Source: Spirochaetaceae bacterium (GTDB lineage: Bacteria > Spirochaetota > Leptospiria > Leptospirales > Leptonemataceae). From it: a stretch of DNA of 64,000 nucleotides. The stretch lies in NCBI GenBank assembly GCA_002730875.1, contig PCBI01000011.1, positions 62,001 through 126,000 on the forward strand, written 5' to 3'. The position numbers and the translations under genes are program-made. Under the pieces are notes generated by a model. The model did no database searches and was not told the origin of the DNA. It worked only from the letters and a program-made list of their open reading frames with translations. Shown piece by piece: positions 47,527 to 56,747 of the stretch (within the stretch, counting starts at the first letter, position 1; the number at the start of each line of letters is the position of its first letter).

Positions 47527-47964
47527 ATGTCACAACTGCAATTCAAGATCGCCGCAAAAAGCGAAAGCGCCACCAGGACCATCGTAAAGGCCCGAAACTT
47601 CGAACTGATCATCGATGAGCCGGAATCCTTGGGCGGCACCGACAGCGGACCCAATCCGGTGGAGTACGAGCTGGCCGCCCTTTCCGGATGCCTCAACGTA
47701 ATGGGTCATCTAATCGCCAAAGAGATGGGTTTCACTCTTCGCGGCATCGAAATGGAAATCGAAGGTGATCTTGATCCAGGTAAGTTCTCCGGAGTTTCCA
47801 TGAAAGAACGGGCTGGCTATAAAGATATTCGCGTGGTAATTAAGCCGGATGCCGACGCAGACGAAGCTACGCTGAAGAAGTGGTTGGAAGCGGTAGAGAG
47901 CCGTTGCCCGGTAAGCGATAACCTTTCGCATGCAACTCCAGTGGAGCTCAAGGTAGGGAAGTAG
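47527..47964 (+). CDS. OsmC-family peroxiredoxin
   Basis: A 145-aa OsmC/Ohr-type protein that reduces organic hydroperoxides with two reactive cysteines. C55 in ALSGCL and C127 in ESRCPVS are at the expected places, and the preceding GPNPVEYELAALSGC is a strong family signature. It has the compact YhfA/OsmC form and should act as a homodimer in the cytoplasm. GGAG lies 8 bp before the ATG. It is monocistronic. Confidence 0.92.
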   Translation: MSQLQFKIAAKSESATRTIVKARNFELIIDEPESLGGTDSGPNPVEYELAALSGCLNVMGHLIAKEMGFTLRGIEMEIEGDLDPGKFSGVSMKERAGYKDIRVVIKPDADADEATLKKWLEAVESRCPVSDNLSHATPVELKVGK

Positions 47965-48147
47965 GCTGAGGATCCTCCGGGGGATAGCCCGCGAAAAAGG
48001 GAAATTGGCCCGGGCCTTATATAAGCGGTCGATCCTCCAGGCCCGGCGACCCTAGCGCCAGGAGATTGATACTGTCCACGTAGGTTTCAGCCCCTGTGCT
48101 ATCGTATTTTTGATTGATACGCTATGCGAATGTAAGCATTTGGTATA

Positions 48148-49353
48148 GTGACCTTGAGGGGTATTGCAAAATTACGATTGACTTTGGTTTTCTGGCTCGC
48201 ATCGACCGCAACCGGCCTTGTCACTGGATGCTCCCCTCTTCCCTGCCGCTGGGAAGATCCGGCCTGTAGCTCAGTGAACCTTTTCCTTCTGATCAGAAGT
48301 CTTCCCGGTCCCTATCAAGATGTTGTGTTGGCCGTCAACGGTGGAGCCAACCGCGTTCTTATCAACCAGGGAAATAGAACCTTTACAGTAGGTCCCGATC
48401 TGGAGCCGTCCCGCGTAGAGCCCAGTCTGGATGTAGACCTGGGGGACATTAACGGGGATGGTATACTGGACCTGTACGTGGCCAACGATGGAGCTCAGCC
48501 GGTGGTGCACCTGGGAAATGGGGACGGCTCTTTTCAAGACGCGGCCAGCAACGTGGGCACCCCGAGCAACAATAGCACTACGGTAGAACTGGCTGATTTC
48601 AACGGAGACGGAAACCTGGATGCGGTGGTGGCCAACAATGGAGCGGCACCAGAAGTCTACTATCCGGGCCAGGGCACGGCAATCTTCGGGACCAGCAACG
48701 CGGTGGATGCGGGAACAACAACAGCCGGTGAGGATCTTGTGGTTGCTGATTTCGATCGTAATGGTACTCTCGATATATACAGTGCGCACAATGGAAACGA
48801 TGTATATTACAGCGGCAACGGGAACGGCACCTTTCAACCCGGGGTTGCTCTGGATGTTTCCAATGCTGCCTTTGGAGCCACAGCAGGAGACTTCAACGGT
48901 GACGCTATCCTTGATGTGGTAATTGCGCTAGACAGCGCGGCCCTTTTTCGCATCGCGCTGAGCAACGGCGCCGGCGGATTCACTTTCTCGGATGGTCCGG
49001 GAACGGGGTTCGCCCAACATGATGCAGTGGCCGGAGACTTCAACGACGACGGCTTCCTGGATGTATTTTTGGTTGGGACAGGAGCAAACCCTGAAATGGT
49101 ATATCTGGGCAACGGTGATGGAACCTTTCAGCTACCGTTGATTGCCGACCCGGCTACCACACAGGACTGTCGCGAGGCCGCAGTCGGGTATCTGGACGGA
49201 GACCGCCACCTCGATGTATTCGTAGGTTGCACGGCCGGAGTACCAAGCTTGATATACTTTGGGAAAGGAGACGGAACCTTTGATCCGCCGGTTACCACGC
49301 CTATTTCTGACAGCGCGGACGGAATGGCCCTGGGCGATCTAAATGGCTGGTAG
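48148..49353 (+). CDS. FG-GAP/VCBS beta-propeller lipoprotein
   Basis: A 401-aa exported protein. A signal peptide ending in VTGCSP gives a lipobox. The mature part consists of about seven FG-GAP repeats, each with a Ca2+-binding loop of the type DxNxDGxxD (DINGDGILD, DFNGDGNLD, DFDRNGTLD, DFNGDAILD, DFNDDGFLD, YLDGDRHLD) and a YxGNGDGTF-like strand. The last repeat stops at GDLNGW, right after its loop starts. A seven-blade propeller is likely. The start is GTG with a poor ribosome-binding site; the first in-frame ATG is too late. Confidence 0.85.
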   Translation: MTLRGIAKLRLTLVFWLASTATGLVTGCSPLPCRWEDPACSSVNLFLLIRSLPGPYQDVVLAVNGGANRVLINQGNRTFTVGPDLEPSRVEPSLDVDLGDINGDGILDLYVANDGAQPVVHLGNGDGSFQDAASNVGTPSNNSTTVELADFNGDGNLDAVVANNGAAPEVYYPGQGTAIFGTSNAVDAGTTTAGEDLVVADFDRNGTLDIYSAHNGNDVYYSGNGNGTFQPGVALDVSNAAFGATAGDFNGDAILDVVIALDSAALFRIALSNGAGGFTFSDGPGTGFAQHDAVAGDFNDDGFLDVFLVGTGANPEMVYLGNGDGTFQLPLIADPATTQDCREAAVGYLDGDRHLDVFVGCTAGVPSLIYFGKGDGTFDPPVTTPISDSADGMALGDLNGW

Positions 49354-49467
49354 CCGCTACACCAGGGATGAACAGAACCCTGGAACCTTTCCAGCTATTG
49401 ATGAAGGCGGCAGCGCAGGCCCGCTCCTTCCACACCGGATTTGCACTGCGCAAAGCAACGTAGAGAA

Positions 49468-49959
49468 TCAGGCTTTGTCGTAAGCTGCCATCGTCCGCAA
49501 CAAAGCCTCTTCCAGGGCTTTTCTCAATTTCCGATGCGCGAAAGCGCGACTAATGAGAAAATACATACCTGCCAGAATCAGGGCCGCCGGAATGGGCCAG
49601 AGCATGGCAAACCCGGATTCGCCTACTTCCGCCAAATGCCAGACAGCCAGAGGAGACCAGATCCCGATTTCAAACAGGCAGGTCCAGAAAAGCTCCAGAA
49701 CACTGAACCGGTAACGCAATCCGTCCTTAAACCATATCTTTCCCCTGCCCAGCGCTTTCAAAGGGTCGAAACCAAAACCGATGGCGGACCAGAACCAGCC
49801 CCAGCCCGCCACAGTACCGACCAGAGATATTTCGTCTTCGGCCTCATTCAACGTCCACCTTGCTGCTGTTCGGATTTGACTCATCAAGTCCTCAGAAAGG
49901 CGCATACCTTGCTGCTTCGCCGCAACAGTCAAACGTCCCCTGATTGTAAATGGATTCAT
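49468..49959 (-). CDS. Two-span membrane protein of unknown function
   Basis: A 163-aa protein with a soluble amphipathic N-terminus (about 60 residues) and two or three hydrophobic spans (TVAGWGWFWSAIGFGF, LELFWTCLFEIGIW, and FAMLWPIPAALILAGMYFLIS), ending in a basic/acidic helix. No family was recognised. It is 54 bp downstream of the FAD oxidoreductase start on the same strand side, separated by a divergent-looking gap. AAGGA lies near the ATG. Overlapping frames on the plus strand look like shadows. Confidence 0.65.
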   Translation of the reverse strand: MNPFTIRGRLTVAAKQQGMRLSEDLMSQIRTAARWTLNEAEDEISLVGTVAGWGWFWSAIGFGFDPLKALGRGKIWFKDGLRYRFSVLELFWTCLFEIGIWSPLAVWHLAEVGESGFAMLWPIPAALILAGMYFLISRAFAHRKLRKALEEALLRTMAAYDKA

Positions 49960-50013
49960 ATCCTTATGCTAGTTCGGGCATTTTCCCATGACAGTGAACT
50001 GAACATCGTCGTT

Positions 50014-51378
50014 CTAGTTACCCGCTTCCCTGATCAATGCCTCTACCGCTCGCTGCGCCGAATGAATCGCTCCTTCCACGGTAGCGTTTGCCAGATAATC
50101 CCCGGCAAATACAACAGGGCCTTTTTGCTGCTCCAGAAATCTTGCAGCCTGACGATACCGACCTACAGCGTGCACCGGAATGGCATGCTCCCGCTGCTTG
50201 AGAAAGAATGGCTGCAACGGTAGTTCAAGCAGGCGGCTATCCACCTTTTCCGCAAGAGCGCGAATCTCTGCGAACGCTTCTTTCTTTCCGGCTTTCAGTA
50301 GTGCGCGAGCCTTTTTTCCGCGCACATAGATAGAAAGCAAATCCTCTCCGGAGTTGCCGGATCGTTTATCGCTGTTAACGGTAATCGCGGCCACCGAGTT
50401 CGGTCCGGGACCGCAGGGAATACGCGTATCGCTATCCGTTAGCATACCGTGAGGAAGGCGATAGCAGGCCATGACGTTTTCGGCGTAGTTCTGACTCTTG
50501 AGGAATGATTTCTGCTCGGCGCTCACCAGCGAATCGTTCATCCTGGCGGTAAGCCGCGCCGCCACATTGGCCGTTGTTGCGAAAACGATCTCATCGAAAC
50601 GCTCGGTCTTGCCGGCGAATTGGACTACAAACTTCCCGGACCCGGCGGATTTGCCGGTCTGGCCGGATTGCCTGGACCGGGAGGATTCGGCGCTCACCGA
50701 TGTCACAGTTTTTCCGATGCGAAGCTCCACCGACTCGGACAGCTTGCGGCAAAAAGAATCCATACCATTCGCATAAGTATAGAAGACAGCGTCCGCCGCT
50801 CTGGCCTGCAGACCAATATATAGAGCTCTGGAAACCTCTTCGCAGGAAAAATACCAAAACGGTTCGATCCCGGGCCGTACCAGATACTGATACACTTCTT
50901 CGCCCAGGGTTCGTCTTGCATCCCGGGCAATGGACTCGGTGTCCAGCGACGAAAGCGCGGAAGGATCGGCCAGATCCAGACCTCGATATTTCAGAGTCCG
51001 GCCCAGGGTTCTTCCGATCATGCGAATCTTGTTCGCCGTGCCGACGAGAGGAAAACGAAGAAAGGAAAGAGGCGATCCCAGGGCCAGCGGGGCCACCTGA
51101 TCGCCAGAAATCAGAACGTTGCGGCGGGACAATCGGACTACGTCAGATTCCAGGCCCAGTTTCCGATTGTAACCCTCCAGGCGGGGATAGAAGTTAGTGA
51201 AGAATCCGGCGCCGGTATCCAGGGTATGACCATCCGCCCGGTGAGACAGAGTCCGGCCCCCCACTGCTTTTTCCTTTTCGAATAGGACTACCTTGCGACC
51301 TGTTTTTGCAGCCTCAAAGGCCGCTGTGCAACCGGCAGGTCCGGCGCCGATGACTGCTGTCTTTCTGATCCTTGCCAT
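50014..51378 (-). CDS. FAD-dependent amine-oxidase/protoporphyrinogen-oxidase-like protein
   Basis: About 454 aa. A dinucleotide-binding N-terminus (AVIGAGPAGCTAAFEA), the second FAD signature EKAVGGRTLSHRADG and a C-terminal FAD contact (GPVVFAGDYLANATVEGAIHSAQRA) are those of the NAD(P)/FAD flavin-containing amine oxidoreductase superfamily. Substrate could be a porphyrinogen, amine or carotenoid; nothing nearby decides. An ATG at 51378 or a TTG 4 codons upstream may start it. It precedes no obvious operon partner. Confidence 0.85.
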   Translation of the reverse strand: MARIRKTAVIGAGPAGCTAAFEAAKTGRKVVLFEKEKAVGGRTLSHRADGHTLDTGAGFFTNFYPRLEGYNRKLGLESDVVRLSRRNVLISGDQVAPLALGSPLSFLRFPLVGTANKIRMIGRTLGRTLKYRGLDLADPSALSSLDTESIARDARRTLGEEVYQYLVRPGIEPFWYFSCEEVSRALYIGLQARAADAVFYTYANGMDSFCRKLSESVELRIGKTVTSVSAESSRSRQSGQTGKSAGSGKFVVQFAGKTERFDEIVFATTANVAARLTARMNDSLVSAEQKSFLKSQNYAENVMACYRLPHGMLTDSDTRIPCGPGPNSVAAITVNSDKRSGNSGEDLLSIYVRGKKARALLKAGKKEAFAEIRALAEKVDSRLLELPLQPFFLKQREHAIPVHAVGRYRQAARFLEQQKGPVVFAGDYLANATVEGAIHSAQRAVEALIREAGN

Positions 51379-51435
51379 CCGGCCATTCAATCACACCGGT
51401 TGCTGAAGTTCAAGGGAACCTTTCCTGCTTTTCTA

Positions 51436-52815
51436 CTAACGTCCGCTACCGGTTTCCTCGGTCACCGGTAAATGATTGGCTCCGCCCGCCGCCTGGATTC
51501 GCCGTTTAAGATGGATTTTTTCCTGATGATTATCGCACAGATCCAGCGCGCAACGAAAGGCCTCCAACGCTTCCAGGTTTCGTCCCAGCTCCAGAAGAAA
51601 CTCCCCCCGCGTAGAGTGATAATAGCGATAACCATGCAGCGCTGCTTTGATTCCCTGGTCTTCTATCGCTTCCAGCGCCGATGCGGGACCCTTTGCCTTG
51701 CTCAAAGCCACAGCACGATTTAGAACCACCACCGGCGAAGGATGGATTTCGAAAAGACGATCATAATGACTTAGAATGGCTTGCCAGTCGGTATCGGAGG
51801 CCCTGGCGCTGTTGGCATGAGCGGCCGCAATCTCAGCCTGAATAAAATAGAGTCCATCATCGCTCCGACTGGCATTGTCTAAAATCATCGTTGCCTCTTG
51901 AATTTTTTGCCGATCCCAGAGCGAACGGTCCTGATCCGCCAGAAGAATGGGACTTCCATCCGCCGCAACTCGAGCCTGGCGACGCGAATCCTGAAAAAGC
52001 AGCAAAGCCAGCAGTCCATCCACTTCGCCGTTACGCGGCAGAAGCTCTTGAAGCATGCGAGCCAGAAATATGGCTTCGTCGCAAAGATCAGTCTTTAGTA
52101 GCGATTGTCCGTCATGAGCCGTGTAGCCTGTATTGAAGATCAAGTAGATGACAGCGAGAACCCCTTCCAATCGCTCCGGCGAGTTTTCGATGTCTGGCAC
52201 GGAAAAAGGAATTCCGGCATCGCGGATCTTTCGCTTGGCCCGTACTATCCGTTGAGCCACTGCCGTTTCTTTTGCCAGAAAGCTGGCTGCGATGTCGACC
52301 GTGCGAATGCCTGCCAGAGTATGCAATGTAAGAGCGATCTGCGCCTCCTGGTTCAAGACCGGGTGGCAGCAGGCAAAAATCAAGGCCAGTCGTTCATCCG
52401 GCGGTCCCTGAGTTCCATACATGGCGGCAAGCGGCGAGTCTGGAGGTAATCCCGGCGATGTAGATGCCTGAGTTAAATGGGACGATTTAGACAGGGGCGA
52501 CGGATACAAGAGAGATTCCCCGGCTGCCTCACCGTAAAGCTGCTCCCGGGCCTGCTTGCGTTGGCGGGCTTCCCGGCGCAGGGCATCGATGGCTTTATGA
52601 CGGGCAACGACATAGAGCCATCCGGCCGCGTTTTCCGGCACCCCGTCCAGCGGCCACTTCCGGGCCGCCACGAACAGGGCTTCCTGGAGCGCATCTTCAG
52701 CAAGCTCCAGATCGCGAAACTCCTTCGCCAGCGCTGCCGACACTCGGCCGTAGCACTGGCGAAAGAGTCCTTCAAAGCGCTTTCGAAATTCCGTCTCCGT
52801 ATGTTGTCCTGTCAT
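51436..52815 (-). CDS. ECF42-type RNA polymerase sigma factor
   Basis: A 459-aa extracytoplasmic-function sigma factor. Regions 2 and 4 are recognisable ([46 protein letters not shown]), followed by a long C-terminal TPR-like helical domain that is typical of the ECF42 group. The group is usually encoded next to a DGPF (YCII-related) protein and has no anti-sigma factor, as here. It should recruit RNA polymerase to a few target promoters, with the C-terminal domain controlling activity. The upstream gene encodes the DGPF protein. Confidence 0.92.
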   Translation of the reverse strand: MTGQHTETEFRKRFEGLFRQCYGRVSAALAKEFRDLELAEDALQEALFVAARKWPLDGVPENAAGWLYVVARHKAIDALRREARQRKQAREQLYGEAAGESLLYPSPLSKSSHLTQASTSPGLPPDSPLAAMYGTQGPPDERLALIFACCHPVLNQEAQIALTLHTLAGIRTVDIAASFLAKETAVAQRIVRAKRKIRDAGIPFSVPDIENSPERLEGVLAVIYLIFNTGYTAHDGQSLLKTDLCDEAIFLARMLQELLPRNGEVDGLLALLLFQDSRRQARVAADGSPILLADQDRSLWDRQKIQEATMILDNASRSDDGLYFIQAEIAAAHANSARASDTDWQAILSHYDRLFEIHPSPVVVLNRAVALSKAKGPASALEAIEDQGIKAALHGYRYYHSTRGEFLLELGRNLEALEAFRCALDLCDNHQEKIHLKRRIQAAGGANHLPVTEETGSGR

Positions 52816-52962
52816 CTGACTTCAAACTTCAAATCAGAGGGTCGCCATCGATTCAGAGTTTCCTGGATGCAGCCATCGCCATCCCTGCGGTCTTCCACGA
52901 TCGTGGAATTTGCGCCGTCACAGCTGCACTCTCAATAGGCGGCAATCCCGGCCGATGTACCG

Positions 52963-53304
52963 TCAGTCGAACTTCATAACCGGGCGAATTTCCACCGAAC
53001 CACCGTGGGGGACATGGGGCATCTTCTTCGCCCAGGCCACCGCTTCGTCGATGTCGTTGGCCTCAATCAGATAGAAGCCGCCGAGTTGTTCTTTGGTTTC
53101 GGCAAAAGGTCCGTCCATGGTCACCACGGTCTTCCCGTTCATTCGTAAAGTAGTGGCCGTTGTAGTAGGCTGCAATGCTTCCCCGCCCCGAACCACGCCG
53201 GCTTTTTCCATTTCCTCGGTGACCGCAAACCACTGGGCCATCTCCTCGTCACCGTAGCCTTCGGCCCGCTGTTCGTTGTCATAGAGTAGTAACAGATACT
53301 GCAT
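52963..53304 (-). CDS. DGPF-domain (YCII-related) protein
   Basis: A 113-aa single-domain protein with the diagnostic segment TMDGPFAETKEQLGGFYLIEA and the N-terminal MQYLLLLYDNE. DGPF proteins are small alpha/beta dimers that accompany ECF42 sigma factors and may be their targets or regulators. AGGAGAAAAGGA sits just before the ATG at 53304; the frame remains open to 53349. It is 147 bp upstream of the sigma-factor start on the same strand. Confidence 0.92.
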   Translation of the reverse strand: MQYLLLLYDNEQRAEGYGDEEMAQWFAVTEEMEKAGVVRGGEALQPTTTATTLRMNGKTVVTMDGPFAETKEQLGGFYLIEANDIDEAVAWAKKMPHVPHGGSVEIRPVMKFD

Positions 53305-53433
53305 TTTCCTTTTCTCCTGATCATTGATTTGCCTGAAGACGAAAGGCAATCAACAGATTTCGACATCTCTGCAAAAAAATATCCGCGAAAAGGCGGAAGC
53401 GACCCTGGTTCAGGGCCACTCGCCGGAAACTAC

Positions 53434-53724
53434 TCAAACCTGCTTTTCCTCGTCGTAGACGATCAGATACAACAAAGCGGCGATGGATCCCGTAGCCAAT
53501 GTACCCAAAAGCCAGGGCCAGGGGTTCCGGCCGGCCCGCCTGGCATCCTTCCACATCCAAACAAGGAATAGCGAAAGGGCAATAACCAGATCCCAGAAAA
53601 TCTGTGCGGCCCCAAAGCTCTGGAAAACCGGCTCAAAGATTCCTATCAGCCCATGTTGCCAGAGGGCCAGTCCGGTCAGAATCAAAAATGCCAATAGCAC
53701 CAGAATCAAAATTACTTTTCTCAT
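53434..53724 (-). CDS. DUF2834 membrane protein
   Basis: A 96-aa membrane protein with three spans. The conserved core FWDLVIALSLFLVWMWKDARRAGRNPWPW and the end GSIAALLYLIVYDEE match the DUF2834 family, which has no known function. GAGG lies 8 bp before the ATG at 53724. It lies upstream of the DGPF gene with a 129-bp gap, so an operon link is uncertain. Confidence 0.85.
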   Translation of the reverse strand: MRKVILILVLLAFLILTGLALWQHGLIGIFEPVFQSFGAAQIFWDLVIALSLFLVWMWKDARRAGRNPWPWLLGTLATGSIAALLYLIVYDEEKQV

Positions 53725-53897
53725 TTCGTTCACCTCACAATAGTCGCTTTAATCTTGTTTAGTCTGATTGAAGCCCGATGCTGGCTCTCCGGGTTTGAGC
53801 AACGATGGGCAAGGCTTTTCGAAAGCTGCCGCGCGTACGCCCATTCATGCCGGCAAAGGGATTGGCATCAGTTTATGATGGATTGAAGATTTGATCC

Positions 53898-53914
53898 ATT
53901 ACCTGTGAGGTAAT
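53898..53914. promoter_or_regulatory. Perfect palindromic operator before the XRE regulator
   Basis: ATTACCT-GTG-AGGTAAT is a perfect 7-bp inverted repeat about 50 bp upstream of the helix-turn-helix gene. Its TAATAT tail (53911-53916) could be the -10 element, so binding would block transcription. Autoregulation is inferred. Confidence 0.7.
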
Positions 53915-53965
53915 ATTATCAGAAAAGCAACGCAACAGCCGACCAACTTCGATACGGCCGGAGCC

Positions 53966-54706
53966 ATGATTCGCTACTGGCGACAGCGACAGGGAATCAG
54001 CCAGATGGATTTGGCCCTGGAAATCGACAGCTCTTCGCGACACCTTAGCTTCGTGGAAACGGGTAAGGCCAAACCGGGCCGGGAACTTCTCCGTAAACTG
54101 GCCGAAGCGCTCAGAATTCCGCTGCGACAGCGAAACTATCTTCTTGAGCTTGCCGGTTACTCCAGAGAATTTTCCGAGGAATCGCTGGATAGTGGCCGTA
54201 TGCAAATCGTGCATTCTGCCATAAATCATATACTGGCGGGCCACGAGCCTTTCCCGGCCATGGTTGTTGATGGCGCCTACGAGATACTACGCGCCAACAG
54301 CGGCATGAAAAAACTGCTAGTTGGTTTTCTGGGCGAACGGGCCTCCAGGTTTTCCAATGCAGTTGATGTTCTCTTTGACCCGAATGGACTGCAGCCCTAT
54401 GTCAGAAACTGGGCTACAGTTCAGCGCGTTCTACTGGCTCGAATTCGTGATGAGGTATTTCGCACAAGAAATGAGAAGCTGGCCAAACTCCATGCGAAGT
54501 GGATCCGCGCAGGGGAATCCGCCGTAGCCGGTGATACCGAGGCTCAGCTTCCCGTAGTGGATCTTCATCTGGAAAGGGACGGTCTCTCGTTAAGGCTTTT
54601 TGGTATAGTAAGCACCCTGGGAACTCCCATGGATGTCACGGCACAGGAGATACGTATCGAGACTTTCTTTCCGGCGGACGAGCCCACAAGACACTGGTTT
54701 AGCTAA
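53966..54706 (+). CDS. XRE-family regulator with MmyB-like ligand-binding domain
   Basis: A 246-aa repressor-type protein. A helix-turn-helix occupies residues 1-60 (WRQRQGISQMDLALEIDSSS, then RHLSFVETGKAKPGRELL), and the C-terminal part (PAMVVDGAYEILRANSGM ... HLERDGLSLRLFGIVSTLGTPMDVTAQE, ending FPADE) matches the MmyB ligand-binding fold. Family homology normally begins a few residues before the ATG; the frame upstream contains no ATG/GTG/TTG, only an ATT 17 codons upstream preceded by GAGG, so a rare ATT start is possible. A palindrome lies 50 bp upstream, so it probably represses itself. Confidence 0.88.
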   Translation: MIRYWRQRQGISQMDLALEIDSSSRHLSFVETGKAKPGRELLRKLAEALRIPLRQRNYLLELAGYSREFSEESLDSGRMQIVHSAINHILAGHEPFPAMVVDGAYEILRANSGMKKLLVGFLGERASRFSNAVDVLFDPNGLQPYVRNWATVQRVLLARIRDEVFRTRNEKLAKLHAKWIRAGESAVAGDTEAQLPVVDLHLERDGLSLRLFGIVSTLGTPMDVTAQEIRIETFFPADEPTRHWFS

Positions 54707-54794
54707 TGCGAAGCCCGTCACAAATACTGACTCTACCGCCGGAGGTTTTCCTTCAAGGACGCTCGAGACAAACATGGTTCATGCTTCGCGCAAC

Positions 54795-55655
54795 CTATTC
54801 GCGGAGAAGGATACCCATACCTCTGATACAGATGGCATCCAGTCCGCATTTGTAGGCGGTGTAATGGGAGCCTTTATCGGCGGTTTGCCGACCCTTTGCT
54901 GATTTTAGACTCGGCCCCACTCCGAGCAAAGTATCGATCTTGAACTCTAGCTGTCCGGATCTTATTTGGCCCTGCCCGGCAACAAAGGAGAACTCTCCCT
55001 CCAGCATTGGGCCGCATAGAAACCCTGCCCCCGGCTCCACTTCACAGCTGGCTGCAATCCTTTGAATGACATATAGGTCCGGTCGGATAATCAAGAAAAC
55101 GTCCGATGCAAGCTCGTGATCCGAATCGTAAGTCCATTTCCCTGGAAAAAATTCCTTTGGCGCCGTTTGCCGATTGTCCCAGAAGGCCACGGAATGGAGC
55201 GGGACCTCCCCCCGAATGCGGCCGGGAATCAATGAGTCCGGACCAACCTGAACCAGCAAAGAAATCTGCGATGCTATTGGTCCGCCTTCTCTGGGATCAG
55301 GAGACGGCCCCATATCGCATATATGGATTTTCCGTCCCCGATGCAGCGATTCCGAATGGAAGCGGGTTTGCCGGGCAATCACGCCAAAACGGTCGCAGGC
55401 CAGTATATCGCTCCCGGTGCCGGTTCTAACCGTTTCCTTTACGGGGATGTTCTGGCTGCAGGCCGGGATCAGGCCAATAGGGCTGAAGCTAATCAGGAGA
55501 AGCAAGCCGGCCCCCAATCGTCTCCACCTGGTGATTGGCCCTGCCGGGGTTTCTCGGCACCTGCCTGATTTCCAGCGACCACAGTCATCTATTCGTCCGC
55601 AAGAGAACCCCAGGTTCCGGCAGCAAAATGCAATACGGGATAAGGACGCGCACAT
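54795..55655 (-). CDS. Putative exported lipoprotein of unknown function
   Basis: A frame of 286 codons. A signal-like segment (GAGLLLLISFSPIGLIPAC) starts near residue 47, which suggests that translation begins at a TTG (55516) preceded by AGGTGGAG, giving about 240 aa with a lipobox cysteine. The mature part has beta-like segments (PGRIRGEVPLHSVAFW, DVFLIIRPDLYVIQRI) and three scattered cysteines, which may pair. No family recognised. It lies 12 bp from the CorA stop, so it may be cotranscribed with that gene. Confidence 0.55.
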   Translation of the reverse strand: MCASLSRIAFCCRNLGFSCGRIDDCGRWKSGRCRETPAGPITRWRRLGAGLLLLISFSPIGLIPACSQNIPVKETVRTGTGSDILACDRFGVIARQTRFHSESLHRGRKIHICDMGPSPDPREGGPIASQISLLVQVGPDSLIPGRIRGEVPLHSVAFWDNRQTAPKEFFPGKWTYDSDHELASDVFLIIRPDLYVIQRIAASCEVEPGAGFLCGPMLEGEFSFVAGQGQIRSGQLEFKIDTLLGVGPSLKSAKGRQTADKGSHYTAYKCGLDAICIRGMGILLRE

Positions 55656-55666
55656 CTACTCGATTC

Positions 55667-56575
55667 CTACTCTTCGCCTATTCGGTTGTCCGGTTTTCGC
55701 ACCCGTTTCATAATGCTTTTGTAGACATTGTAGCGGCCCACCAGAAATCGCAGCACCCAGCGATCGATGAATTTGATGAGTGGTACGCCGAAAAGACTGA
55801 GAAATAGCGCGGTGCCCAGAAGCAGAATTACAAGGTCGGTCCCTCCGGGATCATCCGCGAAGTAAAGTCCCCGGGTGTTCATGCCAAAGAATCCTACGAT
55901 TAAATTAAGCGGCAGAAACACTCCGGACAGCACGGTTAGAGTAAACATTGTGCGGTTCAAGCGTTCGCTTTTGATCGAATCATGATAATGATGCAAACTG
56001 TCCAGCTTTGACTTTAGATTGTTCAGGCTTCCCTGTTGAAATACGATATCGTCTTCCAGATCCTTAAACCAGTCGGCGGATTCCCCGAAACGGGCACGCT
56101 GGCTTCGCATGAACTCCTTGAACACCAGAGAATTGCGATAGTAGAAGTTTTCGATTCGAGCCACGTCCTTCTTGATATCAAACCACAGGTCCATGAAGTA
56201 GGCGGGAATCCTTCGCGTGAATAACGATTCCTCCAGTTTTTCGATTTCGCCAGAATAAGCAGTCAAAATGCGCTGGTTCCGCGACGAGTAAAGATCCAAC
56301 AGATGAGCCAATCCTTCGTAGCCATCGCCCAGTTCTCTGAATTGACTGGCAGAGCGATCGTAACGATACACATCACCCTTCATGAGTAAAAAGATCTCGC
56401 AGGTAGTTCCCAGGGCTTCCGCCTCCATGCGCAGACGGCGGATTACCAGAAGCTGAAAATCATCGTAGTTTTCGTAGGTGGTAGGTTGGTCGGATTCGGC
56501 CAATAGACCAGCCAGCTCTTCTTGATATTCGTCTCCGAGTTGGTCAACGGTGTAGGTCCGCTTTTCCGAATCCAT
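55667..56575 (-). CDS. CorA-family divalent cation transporter
   Basis: About 302 aa. The hallmark GMN motif is present (GFFGMNTRGL) at the end of the first of two C-terminal membrane helices (TMFTLTVLSGVFLPLNLIVGFFGMN and LVILLLGTALFLSLFGVPLI). The large cytoplasmic N-domain is mostly helical. CorA proteins form pentamers that move Mg2+ or related ions. Family members with YGMN are the norm; FGMN is a known variant. The start at 56575 (DSEKRTYTVD) is preferred over 56632. Confidence 0.9.
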   Translation of the reverse strand: MDSEKRTYTVDQLGDEYQEELAGLLAESDQPTTYENYDDFQLLVIRRLRMEAEALGTTCEIFLLMKGDVYRYDRSASQFRELGDGYEGLAHLLDLYSSRNQRILTAYSGEIEKLEESLFTRRIPAYFMDLWFDIKKDVARIENFYYRNSLVFKEFMRSQRARFGESADWFKDLEDDIVFQQGSLNNLKSKLDSLHHYHDSIKSERLNRTMFTLTVLSGVFLPLNLIVGFFGMNTRGLYFADDPGGTDLVILLLGTALFLSLFGVPLIKFIDRWVLRFLVGRYNVYKSIMKRVRKPDNRIGEE

Positions 56576-56747
56576 GAGACAGGGGACACGGCCCCGGCCA
56601 GATCTGCAAGAACATAGCGTGCTCCACAGCATTGTTTTGAATTGATCTATTGTTCAATGGAGCAATATAAACCTCGGACCATCAGAAATGGACCTGGTTA
56701 CTGAATCAAGACAAGCCCCGGATTTAGCGCACTCTGGTCCTGAAAGC

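Noticed and set aside
47965-48147. Possible RNA gene or riboswitch before the FG-GAP lipoprotein
   Set aside because: Only a short GCCCGGGCC-type stem is visible and no known class fits.
49441-50223. 260-codon plus-strand frame
   Set aside because: Antisense to a membrane protein and to the FAD oxidoreductase end; codon pattern not protein-like.
54633-54902. 89-codon plus frame after the XRE gene
   Set aside because: Overlaps the regulator end and an antisense gene end, with no start signal.
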